Source: an uncultured Oscillospiraceae bacterium (GTDB lineage: Bacteria > Bacillota > Clostridia > Oscillospirales > Oscillospiraceae). Taken from it: a DNA stretch of 64,000 nt. The notes under the pieces are model-generated. The model did no database searches and was not told where the DNA came from. It saw only the letters and a list, made by a program, of their open reading frames with translations. Shown piece after piece: positions 1 to 7,815 of this stretch. Position numbers and translations under genes: made by a program. The stretch spans positions 18,182 to 82,181 of the forward strand of contig CANQJZ010000004.1 of the NCBI GenBank assembly GCA_947624385.1. The letters are read 5' to 3'. Position 1 is the first letter of the stretch. Every line of letters begins with the position of its first letter.

Positions 1-257
1 CCGCAAACGCCCTTGCCAAACCCGATACGGCTCACGGCGGGCTTGCCCTGGAAGGGGCCGACCACAAGGCTGTCCCCGTCCACCAGATAAAACCCGGTCC
101 AGTTGGCGTCGGGGAACGCCTGGGCCAGCACGGCGGAGGCGTTGGCCAGCCGCGCCGTCATGTCCCGCTCATCCCCCATATAAAGCGCCAGCTGCCGGCG
201 GAGCATGGCGTAAAATTCCAGCTTTTCCTTCGGATATTCCACTGGTATATAACTCAT
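1..257 (-). CDS. Free methionine-(R)-sulfoxide reductase-like GAF domain protein (partial, truncated by window edge)
   Basis: Reverse strand from ATG at 257 reads MSYIPVEYPKEKLEFYAMLRRQLALYMGDERDMTARLANASAVLAQAFPDANWTGFYLVDGDSLVVGPFQGKPAVSRIGFGKGVCG, matching the fRMsr motif (NWTGFY, GPFQGKPA, GVCG); GGAGGG RBS upstream. Confidence 0.85.
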   Translation of the reverse strand, partial: MSYIPVEYPKEKLEFYAMLRRQLALYMGDERDMTARLANASAVLAQAFPDANWTGFYLVDGDSLVVGPFQGKPAVSRIGFGKGVC

Positions 258-351
258 GACGCGTCCCTCCTTTTTGCATCATTGTACCAGCCCCCGCCCA
301 CGCTGGCAACCGTTTATTTCCAGTTCCATCTTGCGCGAAAGGCCCGGTTAG

Positions 352-434
352 GGTATAACAGCCGCTGCGCGCTGTTATACCAAAAAGATACCGGTCGCGC
401 TCTCGCTTGCGCGAAACCGCGCGACATGGTATGA
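352..434. repeat. Dispersed palindromic element (family C), copy 1, upstream of galM
   Basis: GGTATAACAGCCGCTGCGCGCTGTTATACCaaaaagataCCGGTCGCGCTctcgcttgcgcgaaACCGCGCGACATGGTATGA; closely related inverted copy at 50659-50744. Confidence 0.7.
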
Positions 435-466
435 TGGAGAAAAAGGTTTATAAGGAGGTCTATCCC

Positions 467-1489
467 ATGGCAGTTTCTTCCAGACCCTTTGGGTACACGG
501 CGGCGGGCGAGGCCGTCACCGCCTACACGCTGACCAACAAAAACCGCATGGCCGTGACGGTGCTGGACTACGGCGCCACGGTCCAGGCCCTGCTGGTCCC
601 CGACGACCGCAGCGGGCTTACGGACGTGGCCCTGGGCTACGATACCATCGGCGAATACGAGCGCAACGACGGCTACCTGGGCGCCACCATAGGCCGGGTG
701 GGCAACCGCATCGGCGGGGCGAGATTCAGCCTGAACGGCGTGGAGCACGCCCTGGCGAAAAACGACGGGGCCAATCACCTGCACGGCGGCGTCAAGGGCT
801 TCGACAAGGTGATGTGGCATATCGAGGCCAAAGATAACGCGCTGGTCTGCTCCTATCTGTCCCCGGACGGGGAGGAAAATTACCCCGGCAATTTGACCGT
901 GACCGTCACGTTCACCCTGACGGACGACAACGCCCTGGCCATCGCCTACGACGCCGTGTCCGACAAGGACACGCCGGTGAACCTGACCAACCACACCTAT
1001 TTCAACTTAAACGGCGGCGGGTCCGTGCTGGGCCATGAGCTTCAAATTTTCGCCGAGCGCTTCTGCGAAAATGACGGCGGCTGCCTGCCAACGGGCAAGC
1101 TGCTGGACGTGGCCGGAACGCCCTTTGACTTCCGAAGAGCCAAGACGATCGGCCGGGACATCGAGGCCGACGACGAGCAGCTTCGCCGGGGCGGCGGCTA
1201 TGACCACAACTATGTGCTGGCCGGGCGCAAGGCCGCGGTGCTTTTTAGCGCCGGCAGCGGCATCGAGATGACCGTGGAGACGGACCTGCCCGGTATGCAG
1301 TTTTACGCCTCCGGCGGCCTCACGGACAGGACCGGCAAGGGCGGCGCGCCCATCGTGTATCGGGGCGCGGCGTGTTTGGAGACCCAGCTTTTCCCCAACG
1401 GCATGAACTGCTGGGGCTTCCCCTCCCCCGTTTTGAGGGCGGGGCAAAAGATGCACACCGAGACGGTGTTTAGATTTGCGGTAAGGTGA
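467..1489 (+). CDS. galM: Aldose 1-epimerase
   Basis: ORF 407-1489; AAGGAGG RBS before ATG 467; motifs GRVGNRIGGARFSLNGVEHALAKNDGANHLHGG, VNLTNHTYFNL, LETQLFPNGMN. Confidence 0.92.
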   Translation: MAVSSRPFGYTAAGEAVTAYTLTNKNRMAVTVLDYGATVQALLVPDDRSGLTDVALGYDTIGEYERNDGYLGATIGRVGNRIGGARFSLNGVEHALAKNDGANHLHGGVKGFDKVMWHIEAKDNALVCSYLSPDGEENYPGNLTVTVTFTLTDDNALAIAYDAVSDKDTPVNLTNHTYFNLNGGGSVLGHELQIFAERFCENDGGCLPTGKLLDVAGTPFDFRRAKTIGRDIEADDEQLRRGGGYDHNYVLAGRKAAVLFSAGSGIEMTVETDLPGMQFYASGGLTDRTGKGGAPIVYRGAACLETQLFPNGMNCWGFPSPVLRAGQKMHTETVFRFAVR

Positions 1490-1502
1490 AAAAACGCTCA
1501 TT

Positions 1503-1680
1503 ATTGACGGCCCCCCTGTGTAAGGGGGGCTGGCAGCGCCTCTGGCGCTGACTGAGGGGTTGTTACGTCGGATAACAGACAACCCTTCCGTCGCGGCTGA
1601 CGCCGCGCCACCTCCCCTTGCACAGGGGAGGCAATCAAATAGGAAAAGGGGCTGCATTATTGCAGCCCCTCACTTTTTAT
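1503..1680. repeat. Long imperfect palindrome (family A) plus adjacent intrinsic terminator
   Basis: Arms GGCCCCCCTGTGTAAGGGGGGCTGGCAGCGCC..GACTGAGGGGTTGT and ACAACCCTTCCGTCGCGG..CCACCTCCCCTTGCACAGGGGAGG, then AAAAGGGGCTGCattattGCAGCCCCTCACTTTTT. Confidence 0.8.
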
Positions 1681-3887
1681 TATTCCCCGCCAAACAGGCG
1701 GCGGAGCTTTTGCAGCAGGCCGCCGGCGGCCGGCGATTTGGGCACGCCCTCGATGACCTGTTCGGAAAACCAGGCGTAGAGCTTATCCTGGCTGGCGGTG
1801 CCGGGGCCGGAACGGTCCCAGACGTAGGTCCCGTCGGGCTGCATGGTCCAGCTCCGCTCCTTATCGTCCCGCAGGGCGTCCAGGACCCGCAGCGCGCCGA
1901 CCCGGGTCTCCGGGGTGACGCACTCGATGAACGCCTCCACCCGCCGCCGGGTGTTCCGGTTCAGCAGGTCGCCGGAGCCGATGAAAATGCGCTGGTCCTC
2001 GCCCTTGCCAAAGGCGAAAATGCGGGAGTGCTCCAGGTACCGGCCCACCACGCTGCGGACCGTGATGTTGTCCGTGAAGCCGGGCAGGCCCGGCCGCAGA
2101 CAGCAGATGCCCCGGATGTAGAGCTCGATATGTACCCCCGCCTGGCTGGCGGCGATGAGCGCCCGCATGACCTCCATGTCGTTGAGGGAGTTCACTTTGA
2201 TGCGCGCCTGGCCCTCCGGGCCCTTGGCCGCCTCCCGGGCCAGCATATCCAGCACCCGTGTCCTAAAGCTGTTGGGCGCGATCCACATGACCTCCGCCTC
2301 GCCCGGGACCTGGCCCAGGGACAATGACTCGAACACCGCGGCGGCGTCACGCCCCACGGCCTCCCGGGAGGTGATCACGGACAGGTCCGTGTACTGCTCG
2401 CTGGTGATCTCGTTGTAGTTGCCGGTACCCACCTGGGTGAAGTACTGGATACGGCCGTTTTTCTGGCGGGTGATGAGACAGAGCTTGGAGTGTATCTTCT
2501 GGTCCGGCAGACCGTATATCACCGTGCAGCCGGAGTCCTCCAGCACCTCGGAGTAGTCGATGTTGTTCTGCTCGTCGAACCGGGCCCGCAGCTCCAAAAG
2601 GCACAGTACGCTCTTGCCCCGGTCCGCCGCGTAGGCCAGCGCGGCCGCCACCTGACTGCTGGCGGCGAGGCGGTACAGAGTGATCTGGATGGAGACAACA
2701 TCCGGGTCGTCCGCCGCCTCGTACAGCATATCCACAAAGGGGTGCATGCTCTGAAACGGGAAGCTCAGAAGGATGTCTTTTTTTGTGAGGTAGTCGAAAT
2801 ACTCGCCCTTCTTGAGCTGCACGGTCCGCCTTGGCCGGCGCTCGGCGTATTTCATGCCCGCGCCTCTTTTAAGGCCCGAGCCAAAGCCCAGCTCAAAGGG
2901 GACCCGCTGGACGAACACGTTGGCCTCCGGGACCTTGAGCGCCTTTATGAGCGCGGCGCGCAGCTTGGACGAGGGCTTGCCGTTGAAGGTGAGCCGCACC
3001 GGCTGCTGGCGCTTGCGCTTGCGCAGCATCTTCTCCATGGAGGCGCGAAAGTCCGCGTCAAAGCCGTCCAGGTCCGCCTCGATGAACACGTCCGCGTTTC
3101 TCGTGACCTGGAAAAGAACGCTTTGCCGGACCTCCTGCTTTTTGAAAAGCAGCGGCGCGTAATAGGCCACCATCTCCGCCGTTAAAATCACCTTCTGGCG
3201 GCCGTCCACCTCGCACACCCGGTAGGGCGGCACCCGCACCACGGGCACCAGGCCCAGACGAAAATCGTCGCCCTTGCCCGTCTTTTTCACGGCCACGGCC
3301 ACCCAGCTCTCCCGGTTGCCGATGAAGGGGAACGGGTGCTCCGCGTCCACGATCCGGGGCGTCAGAAGGGGGCGTATCTCGGAGAAGAATTTCCGGGCCG
3401 CCACCTCGTCCAGCTTGTCGGGCTTGCGAAAGTCCACCACGTCGATACCGGCGGCCTTCAAGTCCTTCAAAAGGCCCCGGTATATCCGCTCCTTGGGCTC
3501 CAGCTGGGCGGTGACCTCCTGCATGATGAGGCGAAGCTGCTCGCCGGCGGTGAACTGAGTCTTTTCGTCCCGCGCACCCGGCATCAGCGTGGCCCGGTGG
3601 ATCAGCGAGCCCACCCGGACCATGAAAAATTCCTCTAAATTGGAGTGGTAAATGCCCAGGAATTTGAGCCGTTCCAAAAGGGGCGTGTCCGCGTCCCCCG
3701 CCTGGTGCAGCACCCGCAGGTTAAATTGCAGCCAGCTCAGCTCCCGGTCCAGAAAGCAGTCCTGATCGTCCGCCGCTGCCGGGGTCCCGGCCGGATCGGC
3801 CGGGACCTGGTCGGCAGGCGCGTCGGAAGCGGTCAGTCGCTCTCTTTCTTCTCTTTCGTCTCGCTCTTGTCTTTCTTGTCCGCCCAT
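1680..3887 (-). CDS. ppk1: Polyphosphate kinase 1
   Basis: 735-aa ORF with FLDRELSWLQFNLRVL, SFPFQSMHPFVDMLYEAADDPDVVSIQITLYRLA, KIHSKLCLITR, TGNYNE, RGICCLRPG, FGKGEDQRIFIGSGDLLNRN. Confidence 0.95.
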   Translation of the reverse strand: MGGQERQERDEREERERLTASDAPADQVPADPAGTPAAADDQDCFLDRELSWLQFNLRVLHQAGDADTPLLERLKFLGIYHSNLEEFFMVRVGSLIHRATLMPGARDEKTQFTAGEQLRLIMQEVTAQLEPKERIYRGLLKDLKAAGIDVVDFRKPDKLDEVAARKFFSEIRPLLTPRIVDAEHPFPFIGNRESWVAVAVKKTGKGDDFRLGLVPVVRVPPYRVCEVDGRQKVILTAEMVAYYAPLLFKKQEVRQSVLFQVTRNADVFIEADLDGFDADFRASMEKMLRKRKRQQPVRLTFNGKPSSKLRAALIKALKVPEANVFVQRVPFELGFGSGLKRGAGMKYAERRPRRTVQLKKGEYFDYLTKKDILLSFPFQSMHPFVDMLYEAADDPDVVSIQITLYRLAASSQVAAALAYAADRGKSVLCLLELRARFDEQNNIDYSEVLEDSGCTVIYGLPDQKIHSKLCLITRQKNGRIQYFTQVGTGNYNEITSEQYTDLSVITSREAVGRDAAAVFESLSLGQVPGEAEVMWIAPNSFRTRVLDMLAREAAKGPEGQARIKVNSLNDMEVMRALIAASQAGVHIELYIRGICCLRPGLPGFTDNITVRSVVGRYLEHSRIFAFGKGEDQRIFIGSGDLLNRNTRRRVEAFIECVTPETRVGALRVLDALRDDKERSWTMQPDGTYVWDRSGPGTASQDKLYAWFSEQVIEGVPKSPAAGGLLQKLRRLFGGE

Positions 3888-5383
3888 TTGCTCTTCATCC
3901 CCCGGACCACGTTCTCCTCCACCGCTTTCTCAAGGGCGTCGGTCACGATCTTCAGCGCCTTGATACGTGCGTATCTCTTGTCCACCGATTCGATGATGTA
4001 CCAGGGCGCGTATTTGGTGCTTGTCTTTTGGAGCATATCCTCCACGGCCTGCTCGTACTGGGGCCACTTCTCCCGGTTGCGCCAGTCCTCGTCGGTGATC
4101 TTCCACTGCTTCTCCGGCGTGTTCTGCCGCGCCTCGAACCGCTCCAGCTGGGTGTCCGGGTCGATATGTATCCAGAACTTCAGCACCACGGTGCCCCAAT
4201 CGGTCAGCTCTTTTTCGAACTCGTTGATCTCCCCGTAGGCCCGCTTCCAGTCGTTCTCGGAGCAGAAGCCCTCGATGCGCTCCACCATCACCCGGCCATA
4301 CCAGGTGCGGTCGAATATGGCCACGTGGCCGCTGCGGGGCAGCTTCGTCCAGAACCGCCACAGGAAGTGCCGCGCCAGCTCACCCGGCGTGGGGCTGGCG
4401 ATGGGTATCACGTCAAAGCCCCTGGGGTCCAGGGGATAGGCCAGCCGCCGGATGTTGCCGCCCTTGCCGGCGGCGTCCCAGCCCTCGTAGCATATCACCA
4501 CGGGTATCTTCTTGCGGTAGATCTGGTTGTGGAGCCGGGCGAGCTTGTTTTGCAGCTTTTTCAGCTCCTTCTTGTACTCCGCCGGGTCGATGGCGGCGGT
4601 CAGGTCCGCGTCCTTCTGAGACGGGTGGCCCAGCAGCGGGAACTTCTTGTCGGTGGGCGTGCCCTCGTAACGGCCCGCCTCGATGGCCTTCTGCACCGTG
4701 TCGGTGATGGCCACAAGGCCGTCGTACAGGGCCTTTTTCCGGCCCTCGCCGTCCAAAATGTGCCAGGGCGTGGTCTTGGCCGTGGCCTCCATGAACTCGT
4801 CGTATGTCTTCAAAAACCGCTCGTATTCCTGCTGCTGCCAGAAATCGTCCCCGGACACGCGCCACTGGGTGTCCCGGTTCTCCCGCAGGGCGGTGATGCG
4901 CTCCAGCTGTTCTTCTTTGGAGATGTGCAGGAACAGCTTCACAAGCACATAGCCGTTGTCCCGCAGCTGCCGCTCCAAAATGTTGCAGGACTTCACCCGG
5001 CGCCGGTATTCCTCCCTTGGTATCTCCCGGCGCAGGTACTTGCCCACCACGTCCTCCATCCAGCCGGTGTCCATGAACAGGAACTTGCCGTTTTCGGGCA
5101 GCACGTCGAAGAACTTCTTCAAAAACGGGTACCGCTCCGCCGATTCAGGCACCCTGTCGAAGTTCTTCACCGAGTAGAACCGGGGGTCCATCTCGCTGAT
5201 GAGCTCGTTGACCAGGTTGCCCTTGCCGGCGCAGTCCCAGCCCTCCAACAGAACGATCACCGGCAGCTTGGCCTCCCGGATGGCCTGCTGCTGGTTGACC
5301 AGCATGGCGCGCAGACGCCGTATCTCCGCTTTGCGTGCGTCCTTGTCCAGCTTGTCGGGCTTGCGTTTATAATCCCGGATCAT
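3833..5383 (-). CDS. pap: Polyphosphate:AMP phosphotransferase (two tandem PPK2 domains)
   Basis: Two Walker-type motifs LLEGWDCAGKGNLVNEL and CYEGWDAAGKGGNIRRLAYPLDPRGFDVIPIASPTPGELARHFLWRFWTKLP, followed by FDRTWYGRVMVERIEGF. Confidence 0.9.
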   Translation of the reverse strand: MIRDYKRKPDKLDKDARKAEIRRLRAMLVNQQQAIREAKLPVIVLLEGWDCAGKGNLVNELISEMDPRFYSVKNFDRVPESAERYPFLKKFFDVLPENGKFLFMDTGWMEDVVGKYLRREIPREEYRRRVKSCNILERQLRDNGYVLVKLFLHISKEEQLERITALRENRDTQWRVSGDDFWQQQEYERFLKTYDEFMEATAKTTPWHILDGEGRKKALYDGLVAITDTVQKAIEAGRYEGTPTDKKFPLLGHPSQKDADLTAAIDPAEYKKELKKLQNKLARLHNQIYRKKIPVVICYEGWDAAGKGGNIRRLAYPLDPRGFDVIPIASPTPGELARHFLWRFWTKLPRSGHVAIFDRTWYGRVMVERIEGFCSENDWKRAYGEINEFEKELTDWGTVVLKFWIHIDPDTQLERFEARQNTPEKQWKITDEDWRNREKWPQYEQAVEDMLQKTSTKYAPWYIIESVDKRYARIKALKIVTDALEKAVEENVVRGMKSKWADKKDKSETKEKKESD

Positions 5384-5548
5384 GATATGATGCCTCCATT
5401 CTCCTTTTTAAATGATAAAAATAAAATAGCACATATACGCATATCTGTCAAAAGAAATTGCGAAAATCAACCGTTTTTGTCGATTTTGCGACCTTTGCAA
5501 TCGTCTGAGCCCTGGTGTATCATAATCGGCGGTTTGGAGGATATGCGT

Positions 5549-6364
5549 ATGGCTTATGAACTGATCGCCCTGGATATGGACGGTACGCTGCTCACACGGG
5601 ACAAGCGGCTTTTGGACGAGACGGTCCGGGACATAGACGCCGCGGCGGCATTGGGCAAAGAGACGGTGCTGTGTACGGGCCGGTGCGTGCCGGAGCTGGC
5701 GCCCTACCGGGCGCGCCTTTCGTCGGTGCGCTACGCCGTGACCGTGAGCGGCGCGGTGGTCTACGACCTGCGGCTGGACCGGGCCGTCTTCGACATGGGC
5801 ATCGACCGGGAGCTGGTGCTCAAGATCGTCGCTGTGGCGGATAAATACGGCGCGATGGCCCATCTCATGGCGGCGGACGCCTCCGTGCTGCCACGGGACA
5901 AGGCGTGCCGCGCCGCGGATTTTGGCATGGGGCCCTATCAGGAGCTCTATACCACCGTGCCGGTGCTGGTGGACGACGTGGCGGCCGAGGCGGCGGCGCG
6001 GCCGTATGTGCCCAAGGTGAACGTGTATTTTCGCTCGCCGGATGACCGGGACAAGGCCTATGAGGCGCTGCGGACCCTGCCCCTGACCATCGCCTTTGCC
6101 GAGGCCGCCGGGTTGGAGATGAGCCCGCCCGGGGTCACCAAGGCCACGGGGCTTCAATGGCTCGCGGCGCGGCTGGGTCTGGGGATGGAGCAGGTCGTGG
6201 CCGTGGGCGACGCGGACAACGACCGGTCCATGCTGGCCGCGGCGGGTCTGGCGGTGGCCGTGGGCAACGCGGAGCCGGAGGTGCTGGCCATGGCGGACGC
6301 GGTGGTGGCCGACTGCGACCACAACGGCGCAGGGCAGGCGATCCGACGGTTTTTGATGGGATGA
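5549..6364 (+). CDS. Cof-type HAD-superfamily hydrolase
   Basis: MAYELIALDMDGTLLTRDKRLLD..., C-terminal GVTKATGLQWLAARLGLGMEQVVAVGDADNDRSMLAAAGLAVAVGNA; GGAGG upstream of ATG 5549. Confidence 0.9.
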   Translation: MAYELIALDMDGTLLTRDKRLLDETVRDIDAAAALGKETVLCTGRCVPELAPYRARLSSVRYAVTVSGAVVYDLRLDRAVFDMGIDRELVLKIVAVADKYGAMAHLMAADASVLPRDKACRAADFGMGPYQELYTTVPVLVDDVAAEAAARPYVPKVNVYFRSPDDRDKAYEALRTLPLTIAFAEAAGLEMSPPGVTKATGLQWLAARLGLGMEQVVAVGDADNDRSMLAAAGLAVAVGNAEPEVLAMADAVVADCDHNGAGQAIRRFLMG

Positions 6365-6375
6365 AATACATGACC

Positions 6376-6612
6376 GTATTGACGGCCCCCCTGTGCAAGG
6401 GGGGCTGTCGCCGCCTATTGGGGTCCCCACGCGGCACGCTTGCCGCGTGGGGAGAGGAGGAGCCGCTGGCTATTCGGGGTTTGCCGCTTGCGGCGAATCC
6501 CGGCCTAGCCATGCGTGCTCCGACGATGACTGGAGGGTTGTAACGTCGGATGACAGACAACCCTTCCGTCAGCGCTTTGCGCTGCCACCTCCCCTTACAC
6601 AGGGGAGGCGTT
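6376..6612. repeat. Family A palindrome interrupted by a nested family B repeat
   Basis: TTGACGGCCCCCCTGTGCAAGGGGGGCTGTCGCCGCC [insert] TGACTGGAGGGTTGTAACGTCGGATGACAGACAACCCTTCCGTCAGCGCTTTGCGCTGCCACCTCCCCTTACACAGGGGAGGC; same outer sequence as 1503-1641. Confidence 0.8.
6424..6520. repeat. Family B repeat, copy 1 (nested in family A)
   Basis: GGGGTCCCCACGCGGCACGCTTGCCGCGTGGGGAGAGGAGGAGCCGCTGGCTATTCGGGGTTTGCCGCTTGCGGCGAATCCCGGCCTAGCC; inverted copy at ~7590-7695. Confidence 0.75.
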
Positions 6613-6691
6613 CAAATATGTACGTATCTTGCATTTTTGCGGTAAGTATGGTAATATACTGGTTTGGTAAACATAACGCGGAGGAAATGAC

Positions 6692-7534
6692 ATGACGATC
6701 TTATATGCCGCCATATTGGGCCTGGTCCAGGGGGTGGCGGAATTTCTGCCCATATCCAGCTCCGGCCATCTGGCGCTGCTGGAAAACATCATGGGCGGCG
6801 CGGGGCTGATGGAGCTGGACAACAGCGCCCTTTTCAACATCATGCTCCACCTGGCTACGCTGCTGGCCGTGCTGGCGGTGTACTGGAAGGACGTGTGCGC
6901 CATGGTCTTCGAGCTGGGCAACATGGGCGGCGACCTTATCCACGGCCGGGGCCTGGGTATCCACGACCGGCCCGCCCGGAAGATGATCTATATGCTCATC
7001 CTGGCCACGCTGCCGCTCTTTCTCATCGTGCCCTTTAATGACGCCATCGAGAGCCTGAACAACATCCCCTGGTTCATCGGCGCGGCGCTGATTTTAACGG
7101 GCACGCTGCTGTACATATCCGACCGGCTGCCGGCGGGTACCAAGAACGTCAGGACCATGACGGCCGTGGACGCGCTGGTCATCGGCCTGGCCCAGGGGCT
7201 GGCCACCATGCCCGGTCTGAGCCGGTCCGGGACGACGATAGCCGCCGGTATGGGCCGGGGGCTGAAGCGGTCCTTCGCGGTGCGGTTTTCGTTCCTCATG
7301 AGCCTGCTGTCTGTGGCGGGCGCGGTGATCTTACAGGTGCTGGACGTGGCAAAGGAGGGCATTGACACGGCGATGCTGCCCGCCTACGCCGTGGGCATGG
7401 CGGTAGCCGGCGTCACGGGGTACGCGTCCATAAGGCTTTTACAGGCCATCGTCCGCAAGGGCCGGTTCGGCGGCTTTGCGTATTACTGCTGGGCCGTGGG
7501 CCTGGTGAGCATCGCGGTCTCTATCTGGCTTTAA
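6692..7534 (+). CDS. uppP: Undecaprenyl-diphosphate phosphatase
   Basis: 280 aa; GLVQGVAEFLPISSSGHLALLE and GLAQGLATMPGLSRSGTTIAAGMGRGLKR. Confidence 0.96.
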   Translation: MTILYAAILGLVQGVAEFLPISSSGHLALLENIMGGAGLMELDNSALFNIMLHLATLLAVLAVYWKDVCAMVFELGNMGGDLIHGRGLGIHDRPARKMIYMLILATLPLFLIVPFNDAIESLNNIPWFIGAALILTGTLLYISDRLPAGTKNVRTMTAVDALVIGLAQGLATMPGLSRSGTTIAAGMGRGLKRSFAVRFSFLMSLLSVAGAVILQVLDVAKEGIDTAMLPAYAVGMAVAGVTGYASIRLLQAIVRKGRFGGFAYYCWAVGLVSIAVSIWL

Positions 7535-7574
7535 AACGCCGTGTTTTTCACGGCGGCAAGCCGCCGCAAAAAAC

Positions 7575-7705
7575 GCCGCTTCGTCGCCGCTCGCTGGGCT
7601 AGGTCGTGATTTGCCGCAAGCGGCAAACCCCGAATAGCCCGCGGCGTCTCCTCTCCCCACGCGACAGGCGTGTCGCGTGGGGGCCCCAAAACCACGCGCC
7701 CGCAT
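7575..7705. repeat. Family B repeat, copy 2 (inverted relative to copy 1)
   Basis: GGCTAGGTCGTGATTTGCCGCAAGCGGCAAACCCCGAATAGCCCGCGGCGTCTCCTCTCCCCACGCGACAGGCGTGTCGCGTGGGGGCCCCAA is the reverse complement of the 6424-6520 core with scattered mismatches. Confidence 0.75.
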
Positions 7706-7815
7706 AGCGTGCGCATGGCGGCTATTTATCCCATTCGAGGCGGGGCTCCCGCCCCCCTCGAGCTCCCCCTTGCGTTACGTACATTTTCTATTTCTTTGAC
7801 AGACTGGTAGAGCAT

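Noticed and set aside
4028-5548. Long N-terminal extension of the Cof-type HAD hydrolase ORF
   Set aside because: Antisense to pap; HAD starts at 5549 after a GGAGG.
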